From NCBI GenBank assembly GCA_002362385.1, contig DEUB01000028.1:8017-26547 (forward strand): DNA of 18,531 nucleotides, in the 5' to 3' direction. The position numbers were made by a program, and so were the translations under genes. The stretch comes from Lachnospiraceae bacterium UBA3273. GTDB taxonomy: Bacteria; Bacillota; Clostridia; Lachnospirales; Lachnospiraceae. The first letter of the stretch is position 1. Every line of letters begins with the position of its first letter. The notes below the pieces were generated by a model that saw only the letters and a list, made by a program, of their open reading frames with translations, searched no databases and was not told where the DNA came from. Positions 6,563 to 15,075 of the stretch are shown here, piece by piece.

Positions 6563-7798
6563 ATGAAGAAACTATTAAAGCCTGTAAGTATCATCATGTG
6601 TTTTATAATGCTGTGGTCTGTGCCTTCGGTGGCTTATGCTACTGAGGCGGATGAGGATGAGGAAAAGAGGGAAGCCCTTGAGAACAGCAAGCAGGACCTT
6701 CAAAATGCCCAGGACGAACGCAGAAATATGCAGGGAACCCTTTCCGATATCAAAAAGCAGCAGGTAAAGCTGGAGGAAGCCAAAAACGACTTGAGCGAGT
6801 ATGTGGTGGAGCTGGACGGACAGCTGATCTTTATTCAGGGGACCCTTGCAGAGCTGGAAGTCAAGATCGCCGAAAAGGAGCAGGAGATCGTCCAGATCGA
6901 GCAGCAGTTAAAAGAGGCCCGGGAAAATGAAGTGGATCAGTATGAAGCCATGGAGCAGCGTATTCGGTTTATGTATGAAAGAGGAAATTCCGCATATATT
7001 TCTCTGATCCTTGATGCGGAGGATTTTTCCGAAATGTTGAACAAAGCGGAGTACATCGAGGAAATTTCCAATTATGACAGGGATATGCTCAAGGAGTACC
7101 AGGAAACAAAAGAAGCTATTGAGTTTTTAAAAGAACAGTTGGAAAAAGAAGAGGAAATGCTTCATTCCGCGAAAGAGGAAGCCGCTGAAAAAGAAGGCGA
7201 GATGTCGGACCTGATAGACCAGAAGGAAAAACAGATCGAAAATTATGAGACTGACATTAACAACAAGGAAAAGGCGATCAAAGAATACGAAGCGGAGATT
7301 GCGGCGCAGAATGCCACCATTGCGGCATTAGAGGCGCAGATCGCCCAGGCGGAAAGAGAACTGGAGGATGTATCGGGAAATGATGTGGGAGAGACGCCTG
7401 TTTACGGAGGAGGCCCCTTCTGCTGGCCGGCGCCGTCTTATACGAGAATTTCCGACGACTACGGAAACCGTATCCATCCCACTTTAGGAGTTCAGCAGTT
7501 CCATAACGGCATCGATATGGCGGCGCCAAACGGAAGCCCCATATTGGCGGCGGAGAGCGGAACGGTTATAGCGGCGGCTTACAGTTCCACAATGGGAAAT
7601 TATATTATGATCAATCACGGTAACGGTTTATATACTATTTACATGCATGCTTCGGCCCTGTACGTATCAACGGGACAGACAGTGACCAGGGGACAAAAAA
7701 TAGCGGCGGTAGGCTCTACGGGAAGGTCCACAGGTCCTCATCTGCATTTTTCGGTCCGGCGGAACGGAGCTTACGTTAATCCATGGAATTTTTTATAG
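6563..7798 (+). CDS. Secreted coiled-coil M23 (LytM-type) peptidase, probable FtsEX-controlled hydrolase
   Basis: The 411-aa product has a signal peptide (about 1-26, MKKLLKP then a hydrophobic stretch, cleaved near AYA), a long Glu/Lys/Gln-rich coiled coil in two blocks (about 31-130 and 160-270) separated by a globular hinge (RIRFMYERGNSAYISLIL, 133-150), and a C-terminal LytM domain (about 285-411). The LytM residues are complete: H314 and D318 (HNGID), H362 (YMHAS), and H393 and H395 (HLHF), so it should be an active zinc endopeptidase cutting peptidoglycan peptides. The layout matches EnvC, but E. coli EnvC has lost these residues and only activates amidases. I chose ATG 6563 because GAGG lies 9-10 bases upstream and a signal peptide follows; an in-frame ATG at 6482 inside ftsX would bury the signal. 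The position after ftsX indicates that FtsX is the partner (inference). Confidence 0.95.
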   Translation: MKKLLKPVSIIMCFIMLWSVPSVAYATEADEDEEKREALENSKQDLQNAQDERRNMQGTLSDIKKQQVKLEEAKNDLSEYVVELDGQLIFIQGTLAELEVKIAEKEQEIVQIEQQLKEARENEVDQYEAMEQRIRFMYERGNSAYISLILDAEDFSEMLNKAEYIEEISNYDRDMLKEYQETKEAIEFLKEQLEKEEEMLHSAKEEAAEKEGEMSDLIDQKEKQIENYETDINNKEKAIKEYEAEIAAQNATIAALEAQIAQAERELEDVSGNDVGETPVYGGGPFCWPAPSYTRISDDYGNRIHPTLGVQQFHNGIDMAAPNGSPILAAESGTVIAAAYSSTMGNYIMINHGNGLYTIYMHASALYVSTGQTVTRGQKIAAVGSTGRSTGPHLHFSVRRNGAYVNPWNFL

Positions 7799-7815
7799 TA
7801 AGAAGGTAAATAATA

Positions 7816-9084
7816 GTGGAAGACAGAGAATTTTCACAGGAAATGGAACAACCTCACAAATCCGGAGGCGGCATCAAAGGATTTATCGGCGGTCTGCTAG
7901 CCGGGATCCTGGTCATGGGAATTATAAGCGCGGTCTTTATCCATCAAAGGTCCGTGGCGTTAGTGGGTGCAGAAGCCCTCAATACCAAAGCCGCGGCGGA
8001 GGAAGACACCCTTTTAGATGATGAGGTTTTAGAAAAACTACATCTTTTGGAGAACAGTATCGACCGGTATTATCTGGAAAGCGTCAGCGAGAACGATCTG
8101 GAAGAAAGCCTGTACCACGGCTTTGTGGCGGGATTGGGGGATCCCTATTCCACCTACTATTCCAAAGAGGAGCTGGAAGCGGTCATGGAATCCAATGAAG
8201 GCGTTTATTACGGCATCGGCGCCCATATCGGTTTTGACAAGGATACGGGATACTGTAAGATCGTCAAAGTCATGGACAATTCTCCGGCCCTGGAAGCGGG
8301 GCTTCGTGCCGAAGACCTCCTTGTGGCGGTAAACGGCCAGGACATGAGGAATATAACCACCTCGGAGATCGTGACCTATATCAAGGGACCGGAAAAGACC
8401 ACTGTGGATCTGACGGTTTACCGCGAAGGGGAACTGGATTATCTGGATTTTACCGTGGAGCGGAGAAAAATAGAGACTCCCACCGTAGTCTACAATATGG
8501 ATGAGGATAAGATCGCAACCATCCAGATCACGGAATTTGACGAAGTGACCTTAGGACAGTTTGAAGAGAGCCTTTCACAGGCAAAGGACGATGGCATGAA
8601 AGCCCTTATCCTGGATCTGAGGGATAACCCGGGAGGAAGCCTTCAAACGGTTGTGGCCATTGCCAACCACATCCTGCCCAAGGGGCTTGTGGTTTACACT
8701 GAGGACAGGGACGGAGAGCGGAAGGAGTACGGATGTGACGGAAAGGATGAACTGAAAGTTCCCCTGGTGGTCTTAGTCAACGGAAACAGCGCTTCCGCTT
8801 CGGAGATTCTGGCAGGCTCCATTAAGGACTATAAGAAAGGCATCATTTTGGGAACGACCACCTTCGGAAAGGGGATCGTCCAGAAGATCTTCGCCATTTC
8901 CGACGGTTCTGCGGTCAAGCTGACCATCAGCCATTACTATACGCCCGGCGGCGCGGATATCCACGGCGTGGGAATCGCACCGGATGAAGAACTGGAACTG
9001 GATGTGGATGCGTATCTTAATGACGGCACCGACAATCAGATGAACCGCGCCAAAGAAATTCTGCGTTCCCGGATTGGAGAATAA
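7816..9084 (+). CDS. S41 carboxyl-terminal processing protease (CtpA/CtpB type)
   Basis: This 422-aa membrane-anchored serine protease has one N-terminal transmembrane helix (about 21-43), a linker, a PDZ domain (about 120-205; KIVKVMDNSPALEAGLRAED at 148-167) and the S41 catalytic core (about 215-390). The Ser-Lys-Gln set is intact: S327 in NSASASE (324-330), K352 and Q356 in FGKGIVQ (350-356), with the 25- and 4-residue spacing known from CtpB. The substrate-binding NPGGS lies at 271-275. Such proteases cleave exported proteins near their C-termini outside the membrane. The start is GTG 7816, served by AGAAGG (7801-7806). It begins 17 bp after the M23 peptidase, and Ctp proteases elsewhere control peptidoglycan hydrolases, so processing or turnover of that neighbour is a reasonable inference. 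The alternative, a CtpB-like sporulation role, cannot be excluded. Confidence 0.95.
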   Translation: MEDREFSQEMEQPHKSGGGIKGFIGGLLAGILVMGIISAVFIHQRSVALVGAEALNTKAAAEEDTLLDDEVLEKLHLLENSIDRYYLESVSENDLEESLYHGFVAGLGDPYSTYYSKEELEAVMESNEGVYYGIGAHIGFDKDTGYCKIVKVMDNSPALEAGLRAEDLLVAVNGQDMRNITTSEIVTYIKGPEKTTVDLTVYREGELDYLDFTVERRKIETPTVVYNMDEDKIATIQITEFDEVTLGQFEESLSQAKDDGMKALILDLRDNPGGSLQTVVAIANHILPKGLVVYTEDRDGERKEYGCDGKDELKVPLVVLVNGNSASASEILAGSIKDYKKGIILGTTTFGKGIVQKIFAISDGSAVKLTISHYYTPGGADIHGVGIAPDEELELDVDAYLNDGTDNQMNRAKEILRSRIGE

Positions 9085-9090
9085 TATCCT

Positions 9091-9978
9091 ATGAATAAAA
9101 AACAGGCCTATCTCATAACCGCATATAAGGACTTTGATGCAGTTTATGAGCTGGCCTCTTTTTTGTCTAAAGAGGATAGGGTCTTTATCCATGTGGACAA
9201 AAAGAGCCGGGAAATAGGCGGCGCGGAAATGGAGAAGCTGAATGCCCTGAAAAACTGCAAAGCCGTCAGCCTCTATTCCGTTTTCTGGGGAGGGTACGGC
9301 CATATAAGGGCCTTTCTTCAGTTGATGCGTATGGCGGCAGAGGATGAAGAGGTAAGCTATCTGCATTTTCTCACGGGGGAGGATTTTCCTCTTATGAGTC
9401 CGAAGCGGCTTCATGAGAGATTCACGGAAGACGGGCATATTTATTTAAGCTATATTGAAGATAAGGATTTTAATGAGGCTGTAAAAAAGAGATATTATTA
9501 CTACAATCTCTTTCAGGATAAGAATGTAAAGAATCCTTTTTTGTGGCAGCTGCAGAACCTTACGGTAAATCTGCAAAAACTTGTGGGGATCCGGAGAAAA
9601 AAGCTGGGGGAGTTTCAAAAAATCTACAAGGGGCTGGTATACATTTCCATGCCTGTGCAGGCGGCAAAGGATATTCTTTCCTATGTGAAGGCCCATCCCG
9701 AATATGAAAAGGCAATGTACCGCTGTCAGATCCCTGAGGAATTCTTTTTTCACACCCTGCTGTTAAACGACGGCTTCTGCCGGGGAAAATGGAAGCCTTT
9801 TATCATAAATAAAGAGCTTCGTTATATGGATTGGAAGCGGGGAGACGGAGGAAGTCCCGTTTATCTGGAAGAGAGGGATTATGATGCCCTTGCCACAGGC
9901 GGCTTCTGCTTTGCCAGAAAATTCCACGGAAAAGAATCGGAAGAACTAAAAAAGAGAATAATTGAAAATTTATGGTAA
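9091..9978 (+). CDS. GT14 (core-2/I-branching type) glycosyltransferase
   Basis: The 295-aa product matches bacterial members of family GT14, whose animal relatives are beta-1,6-N-acetylglucosaminyltransferases and xylosyltransferases. Visible motifs are the opening YLITAYKDF (7-15), IHVDKKS (33-39), VFWGGYGHI (64-72), FLTGEDFPL (93-101), and the late acidic PEEFFFHTLL (215-224), where E216 or E217 is the expected catalytic base. There is no signal peptide or membrane segment, so it acts in the cytoplasm or at the inner membrane face, probably adding a sugar to a surface polysaccharide or wall glycan. Donor and acceptor cannot be told. The start at 9091 is 6 bp after the protease stop, with GGAGA in the protease's last codons as ribosome binding site. 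It is the last gene before a terminator. Its link to FtsEX is positional only. Confidence 0.86.
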   Translation: MNKKQAYLITAYKDFDAVYELASFLSKEDRVFIHVDKKSREIGGAEMEKLNALKNCKAVSLYSVFWGGYGHIRAFLQLMRMAAEDEEVSYLHFLTGEDFPLMSPKRLHERFTEDGHIYLSYIEDKDFNEAVKKRYYYYNLFQDKNVKNPFLWQLQNLTVNLQKLVGIRRKKLGEFQKIYKGLVYISMPVQAAKDILSYVKAHPEYEKAMYRCQIPEEFFFHTLLLNDGFCRGKWKPFIINKELRYMDWKRGDGGSPVYLEERDYDALATGGFCFARKFHGKESEELKKRIIENLW

Positions 9979-9983
9979 AAACA

Positions 9984-9995
9984 GAACAAATGTTT
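9984..9995 (+). promoter_or_regulatory. LexA (SOS) box upstream of uvrBA
   Basis: The sequence GAAC-AAAT-GTTT fits the Gram-positive LexA operator GAAC-N4-GTTC/T. The central AAAT obeys the RNRY preference of the Bacillus consensus, and the flanking base on the right is G. Its last two bases overlap the -35 hexamer of the uvrB promoter, an ideal place for repression. uvrBA is a classical LexA target in Bacillus. LexA itself is not in the window. Confidence 0.8.
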
Positions 9996-10022
9996 GCAAA
10001 CCGCGCCTGGGTGTGATATACT
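9994..10022 (+). promoter_or_regulatory. Promoter of uvrBA
   Basis: TTGCAA (9994-9999) and TATACT (10017-10022) are separated by exactly 17 bp, and TGA before the -10 makes an extended -10 element. Transcription should start near 10029, leaving a leader of about 119 nt before uvrB. The promoter lies inside the terminator of the upstream operon and begins in the LexA box. Confidence 0.82.
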
Positions 10023-10041
10023 TCAAGCGCGGTAGTTTTTT
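10000..10041 (+). terminator. Intrinsic terminator of the cdaR-ftsEX operon
   Basis: A 7-bp stem pairs ACCGCGC (10000-10006) with GCGCGGT (10027-10033) across a 20-nt loop, followed by AG and six T (10036-10041). The loop contains the -10 element for uvrB. RNAs started from that promoter carry only the 3' arm, so they cannot form the hairpin and escape termination. Confidence 0.85.
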
Positions 10042-10084
10042 ATGGCAAAATACAGCAAATAAGAAAGTTTGAGCGCTAAATAAA

Positions 10085-10097
10085 TGTATCCGATACA
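10085..10097. repeat. 13-bp palindrome in the uvrB leader
   Basis: TGTATC (10085-10090) and GATACA (10092-10097) are perfect inverted arms around a single C. It lies downstream of the predicted transcription start and about 50 bases before the uvrB ATG. With a one-base loop it is a poor RNA hairpin, so a protein-binding site or chance is more likely. Confidence 0.4.
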
Positions 10098-10147
10098 AGA
10101 AGGCTGAAGAACTGTACGGATATGTCTGTTTGTCATATGGAGGTAAA

Positions 10148-12154
10148 ATGGCGGAAGAAAAATCCATATTCAAATTACATGCACCTTATGAGCCTACAGG
10201 AGACCAGCCCCAGGCGATTGCGGCGCTGGTGGAAGGGTTTAAGAAGGGGAATCAGTTTGAGACTCTTTTGGGGGCTACGGGCTCCGGCAAGACCTTTACC
10301 ATGGCCAATGTCATAGCGGCTTTAAACAAGCCTACGCTGGTCATCGCCCATAACAAGACTCTTGCAGGACAGCTTTACGGGGAGTTTAAGGAGTTTTTTC
10401 CGGAAAACGCCGTGGAGTATTTTGTGTCCTACTACGATTATTACCAGCCGGAGGCCTATGTGCCTTCTACGGACACTTATATAGAAAAGGATTCTTCCAT
10501 CAATGACGAGATCGATAAGCTGCGGCTTTCGGCAACGGCGTCCTTGACGGAGCGTCGGGATGTGATCGTTATTGCCAGCGTCTCCTGTATTTACGGCCTG
10601 GGCAGCCCTGACGATTATATGGAAATGTTGGTTTCCCTGCGTCCCGGTATGAATAAGGACAGAGACGAAGTCATACGGGAACTGATTTCCATTCAGTATG
10701 AACGCCATGATCTTGACCTGCAGAGAAGCTGCTTCCGGGTAAGGGGGGACACTCTGGAGATCTATCCTGCCGAGGGCGGGGAATTTTTGATCAGGGTGGA
10801 GTTTTTCGGGGATGAGATCGACAGGATCTGTGAGGTTGACCCGCTTTTGGGCAATGTCCATGCGGAACTCAGTCATATTACCATCTTTCCCGCGTCCCAC
10901 TATGTGGTGCCCCAGGAGAAGATCAACAGGGCATGCAGGGATATCGAAGCGGAAATGGAAGAGCGGGTCCGCTTTTTTAAAAGCGAGGACAAGCTGTTAG
11001 AGGCCCAGCGCATTTCCGAACGGACCAATTTTGATATCGAGATGCTGCGGGAGACAGGTTTTTGCTCCGGCATTGAAAATTATTCCAGACATTTAAGCGG
11101 TATGGAGCCGGGTTCTACGCCCCATACCCTGATGGATTTCTTTAGGGATGATTTTCTCATTATCGTGGACGAGTCCCATATTACGGTTCCCCAGATCAGA
11201 GGAATGTTTGCAGGCGACCGCTCCCGCAAGACAACGCTGGTGGAATACGGCTTCAGGCTGCCTTCGGCCTTAGACAACAGGCCGCTCTGCTTTGAAGAGT
11301 TTGAGAGCAAGATCGACCAGATGATGTTCGTCTCCGCTACCCCTTCCGTCTATGAGGAAGATCATGAAATGCTGCGGGCAGAACAGATCATCCGTCCTAC
11401 GGGGCTTTTGGATCCCGAGGTGTTTGTCCGTCCGGTGGAAGGACAGATCGACGACCTGATCTCAGAGATCCGCAAAGAAACGGAAAATAAAAACAAGGTC
11501 CTGGTCACGACCCTTACAAAGAGGATGGCGGAGGACCTGACGGATTATATGAAGGAAGTGGGGATACGGGTCAAATATCTCCATTCCGATATAGATACCC
11601 TGGAACGGGCGGAAATCATCCGGGATATGCGTCTGGATGTTTTTGATGTTTTGGTGGGTATCAACCTTTTAAGGGAGGGACTTGACATTCCCGAGATATC
11701 CCTGGTGGCTATTCTGGATGCGGACAAGGAAGGGTTCCTTCGTTCCGCCACTTCCCTGGTGCAGACCATCGGGCGTGCCGCCAGAAATTCCGACGGCCAC
11801 GTGGTCATGTATGCGGATACCGTAACGGATTCCATGAGGATCGCCATAGACGAAACCGCAAGGCGGCGCCAGATCCAGATGCGTTATAACGAGGAGCATG
11901 GTATTACGCCAAAGACCATTAAGAAGGCGGTCAGGGATCTGATCAGTATTTCAAAGACCATTGCCAAGGAAGAGGTTCAGTTTGAGAAAGATCCCGAATC
12001 CATGAGCAGGGAGGAACTTAAGAAGCTGATCTCGGGAATCCAGAAGCAGATGAAAAAAGCGGCGGCCGATCTGAACTTTGAGGCGGCGGCTGAGCTTAGG
12101 GATAAAATGATAGAGCTGAAAAAGCAGCTGGAAATATTAGGAAAGGAAAATTAA
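10148..12154 (+). CDS. uvrB: Excinuclease ABC subunit B (UvrB)
   Basis: UvrB is the damage-verifying helicase-like subunit of nucleotide excision repair; it receives DNA from UvrA and recruits UvrC. The 668-aa product has the full family set: Walker A GATGSGKT (42-49), the beta-hairpin region rich in Tyr (YYDYYQPEAYVPS, 95-107) that inserts between strands, the Walker B DESH (341-344), motif VI QTIGRAAR (539-546), and the C-terminal UVR coiled-coil motif (about 625-660, ending ELRDKMIELKKQLE) that binds UvrC. I chose ATG 10148 because GGAGG (10139-10143) is correctly placed before it; an in-frame TTG at 10130 overlaps that site. Expression is probably SOS-inducible through the LexA box at 9984-9995. 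uvrA follows after 80 bp with an intercistronic hairpin. Confidence 0.98.
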   Translation: MAEEKSIFKLHAPYEPTGDQPQAIAALVEGFKKGNQFETLLGATGSGKTFTMANVIAALNKPTLVIAHNKTLAGQLYGEFKEFFPENAVEYFVSYYDYYQPEAYVPSTDTYIEKDSSINDEIDKLRLSATASLTERRDVIVIASVSCIYGLGSPDDYMEMLVSLRPGMNKDRDEVIRELISIQYERHDLDLQRSCFRVRGDTLEIYPAEGGEFLIRVEFFGDEIDRICEVDPLLGNVHAELSHITIFPASHYVVPQEKINRACRDIEAEMEERVRFFKSEDKLLEAQRISERTNFDIEMLRETGFCSGIENYSRHLSGMEPGSTPHTLMDFFRDDFLIIVDESHITVPQIRGMFAGDRSRKTTLVEYGFRLPSALDNRPLCFEEFESKIDQMMFVSATPSVYEEDHEMLRAEQIIRPTGLLDPEVFVRPVEGQIDDLISEIRKETENKNKVLVTTLTKRMAEDLTDYMKEVGIRVKYLHSDIDTLERAEIIRDMRLDVFDVLVGINLLREGLDIPEISLVAILDADKEGFLRSATSLVQTIGRAARNSDGHVVMYADTVTDSMRIAIDETARRRQIQMRYNEEHGITPKTIKKAVRDLISISKTIAKEEVQFEKDPESMSREELKKLISGIQKQMKKAAADLNFEAAAELRDKMIELKKQLEILGKEN

Positions 12155-12156
12155 AA

Positions 12157-12207
12157 CCGGTCTGTTAAGGCAGAAGCCGGCGGCAATATCCGGCGGAGAC
12201 AGACCGG
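12157..12207 (+). other. Nested hairpin between uvrB and uvrA
   Basis: The outer 9-bp stem pairs CCGGTCTGT (12157-12165) with ACAGACCGG (12199-12207). An inner 5-bp stem pairs GCCGG (12176-12180) with CCGGC (12190-12194). No T-run follows, so it is not a normal terminator. It may set relative uvrA expression by protecting or processing the mRNA or by limiting read-through (inference). Confidence 0.65.
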
Positions 12208-12234
12208 GGAAGCGTGTTTGCAGAGGAAAAGAAG

Positions 12235-15075
12235 ATGGCAAAAAGAGAGCAGGAATTTATTAAGATACGCGGCGCTAACGAGCATAATTTAAAAAATATA
12301 GATCTGGATATTCCGAGGAATGAACTGGTCGTTCTGACGGGGCTTTCCGGTTCGGGAAAGTCTTCCCTGGCTTTTGATACGATCTATGCGGAAGGACAGA
12401 GGCGTTATATGGAGTCCCTGTCTTCTTATGCAAGGCAGTTCTTAGGCCAGATGGAAAAGCCCAATGTGGAAAAGATCGAGGGCCTGTCCCCGGCAATATC
12501 CATTGATCAGAAATCCACCAACCGCAATCCCCGTTCCACGGTGGGGACCGTAACGGAGGTTTATGATTACTTCAGGCTCCTTTACGCCCGGATCGGCATT
12601 CCCCACTGTCCGGAGTGCGGCAGGGAGATCGCAAGGCAGACCGTGGACCAGATGGTGGATAAGATCATGGAGCTTCCCGAAGGAAGCCGAATCCAGGTCC
12701 TTGCCCCTATCGTCAGGGGAAGAAAAGGGGAGCATGCAAAGGTTTTGGAGCGCGCAAAGCGCAGCGGTTATGTGAGGGTGCGGATCGACGGAAATCTCTT
12801 CGACCTGTCCGAGGATATCAAGCTGGAAAAGAATTTAAAGCACAATATAGAGATCGTTGTGGACAGGCTTGTGATAAAAGAAGGCATCGAAAAGCGTCTG
12901 ACGGATTCGGTGGAAAATGCCCTGGAATTGTCGGAGGGGCTTCTTTTTATTGATGTGGTAAAAGGAGAGCAGATGAATTTCTCCCAGAGCTTTTCCTGTC
13001 CTGACTGCGGCGTCAGCGTTGATGAGATCGAACCCAGAAGCTTTTCCTTTAACAATCCCTTTGGAGCTTGTCCCGATTGCCTGGGTCTGGGCTACAAAAT
13101 GGAATTTGATGAGGATCTGATGATACCGGACAAATCCCTTTCCATCAACGACGGGGCCATTACGGTCATGGGATGGCAGTCCTGTAACAGCAAGGGGAGC
13201 TTTACCAATGCGGTTTTACAGGCCCTGGGTGCGGAATATCATTTTGATCTGGACACACCCTTTGAGGAATACCCCAAAGAGGTTCAGGATGTTTTGATCT
13301 ACGGTACCGACGGTCATCAGGTTCTGGTAGAATACGAGGGCCAGAGAGGAAAGGGCGTATATCCCATTGCTTTTGAAGGCCTTGTCAGAAACGTGCAGCG
13401 CAAATACAGGGAGACTTCCTCCGAGATCATCAAAGCGGAATATGAATCCTTTATGAGGATCACGCCCTGTCCTTTATGTAAGGGAAGGCGGTTAAAGAGA
13501 GAGTCCCTTGCGGTAACGGTCTGCGATAAAAATATTTATGAGATCACCTCCTATTCCATCGGAGAACTCTATGATTTCCTGCAGCATATGGAGTTAAGCA
13601 GCCAGCAGAAGCTGATTGGCAGCCAGATTTTAAAGGAAATCCGTGCCAGGATCGGATTTTTAAAGGATGTGGGACTGGAATACCTCTCCCTTTCCAGGGG
13701 AACGGCATCCCTTTCCGGCGGAGAGGCGCAGAGGATTCGCCTTGCCACACAGATAGGCTCCGGACTTGTGGGCGTATGCTATATTCTGGACGAACCCAGC
13801 ATCGGCCTGCATCAGAGGGATAATGACAAGCTGCTGGCCGCGTTGAAGAATCTGAGGGATCTGGGCAATACGCTGATCGTCGTGGAGCACGATGAGGACA
13901 CCATGCTGGAGGCGGATTATGTGGTGGATATCGGCCCCGGTGCGGGAAGCCACGGCGGAGAAGTGGTTGCCTGCGGAACGGCTCAGGAGATCATGGAGGT
14001 AAAGGAATCCGTTACAGGCCAGTATTTAAGCGGCGCTCTGAAGATCCCCGTTCCTGACGAAAGGAGAAAGCCAACGGGATGGCTTAAGGTAAAAGGGGCA
14101 CAGGAAAACAACTTAAAGAACATCAATGTGGATATTCCCCTAGGGATCTTTACCTGCGTGACCGGCGTTTCCGGTTCGGGGAAATCCTCTCTTGTGAATG
14201 AGATCGTATATAAGACCCTGGCTAAAAAACTGAACCGGGCAAGGACCATACCGGGTAAGTATAAGACGATCGCGGGAGTGGAAAATCTGGATAAAGTGAT
14301 CGCCATTGACCAGTCCCCCATCGGAAGGACGCCCCGTTCCAACCCCGCAACCTATACGGGCGTATTCGACATGATAAGGGATCTGTTTGCGGGAACAACG
14401 GACGCCAAGGCGAAAGGCTATAAGAAGGGACGCTTCAGCTTTAATGTAAAGGGCGGCAGATGCGAGGCCTGCAGCGGCGACGGCATTATCAAGATCGAGA
14501 TGCATTTCCTGCCGGACGTCTATGTGCCCTGCGAGGTCTGCGGCGGGAAACGCTATAACAGAGAAACCCTGGATGTAAAGTATAAAGGGAAAAATATTTA
14601 CGACGTGCTGGATATGACGGTGGAGGAGGCGGTAAAATTTTTTGAGCATGTGCCTTCCATCCGCAACAAGATCCAGACCCTTTATGACGTGGGGCTTTCC
14701 TATGTAAAACTGGGGCAGCCTTCCACTACCCTGTCGGGAGGAGAAGCCCAACGCATCAAACTGGCAACGGAGCTGTCCCGCAGAAGCACGGGAAAGACCA
14801 TTTATATCCTGGATGAACCCACAACCGGGCTTCACTTTGCAGATGTGCACAAGCTTGTGGAGATCCTTCACAGGCTGGCGGAAGGCGGCAACACGGTGGT
14901 GGTCATCGAGCACAACCTGGACGTGATCAAGACGGCGGATTATATCATCGATATGGGGCCCGAGGGCGGAAACGGCGGCGGAACGGTAATCGCTACGGGA
15001 ACGCCTGAAGAAATTGCTAAGAATAAGGCTTCTTATACGGGATTATATATTGACAGAATGTTGAAAAAGAAATAA
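12235..15075 (+). CDS. uvrA: Excinuclease ABC subunit A (UvrA)
   Basis: UvrA is the dimeric damage-recognition ATPase that loads UvrB. The 946-aa length is normal. It has two ABC modules: Walker A GLSGSGKSS (36-44) and GVSGSGKSS (644-652), with signatures LSGGEAQRIRLA (from 493) and LSGGEAQRIKLA (from 833), each followed by a Walker B ILDEP. Zinc-binding Cys pairs are intact at C125/C128, C255/C258 and C279/C282, and in the C-terminal finger C743/C746 with C766/C769. I chose ATG 12235 because GAGG lies 8 bases upstream; a GTG at 12214 in the same frame has no site and would add seven residues. It is cotranscribed with uvrB under the predicted LexA-controlled promoter. No T-run terminator follows the stop. 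Confidence 0.98.
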   Translation: MAKREQEFIKIRGANEHNLKNIDLDIPRNELVVLTGLSGSGKSSLAFDTIYAEGQRRYMESLSSYARQFLGQMEKPNVEKIEGLSPAISIDQKSTNRNPRSTVGTVTEVYDYFRLLYARIGIPHCPECGREIARQTVDQMVDKIMELPEGSRIQVLAPIVRGRKGEHAKVLERAKRSGYVRVRIDGNLFDLSEDIKLEKNLKHNIEIVVDRLVIKEGIEKRLTDSVENALELSEGLLFIDVVKGEQMNFSQSFSCPDCGVSVDEIEPRSFSFNNPFGACPDCLGLGYKMEFDEDLMIPDKSLSINDGAITVMGWQSCNSKGSFTNAVLQALGAEYHFDLDTPFEEYPKEVQDVLIYGTDGHQVLVEYEGQRGKGVYPIAFEGLVRNVQRKYRETSSEIIKAEYESFMRITPCPLCKGRRLKRESLAVTVCDKNIYEITSYSIGELYDFLQHMELSSQQKLIGSQILKEIRARIGFLKDVGLEYLSLSRGTASLSGGEAQRIRLATQIGSGLVGVCYILDEPSIGLHQRDNDKLLAALKNLRDLGNTLIVVEHDEDTMLEADYVVDIGPGAGSHGGEVVACGTAQEIMEVKESVTGQYLSGALKIPVPDERRKPTGWLKVKGAQENNLKNINVDIPLGIFTCVTGVSGSGKSSLVNEIVYKTLAKKLNRARTIPGKYKTIAGVENLDKVIAIDQSPIGRTPRSNPATYTGVFDMIRDLFAGTTDAKAKGYKKGRFSFNVKGGRCEACSGDGIIKIEMHFLPDVYVPCEVCGGKRYNRETLDVKYKGKNIYDVLDMTVEEAVKFFEHVPSIRNKIQTLYDVGLSYVKLGQPSTTLSGGEAQRIKLATELSRRSTGKTIYILDEPTTGLHFADVHKLVEILHRLAEGGNTVVVIEHNLDVIKTADYIIDMGPEGGNGGGTVIATGTPEEIAKNKASYTGLYIDRMLKKK

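Noticed and set aside
8773..9438. 221-codon open frame on the minus strand across the S41/GT14 junction
   Set aside because: It overlaps catalytic regions of both plus-strand genes and has no family resemblance.
14140..14913. 257-codon open frame on the minus strand within uvrA
   Set aside because: It is opposite the most conserved part of UvrA (second Walker A and zinc finger) and is a codon-bias shadow.
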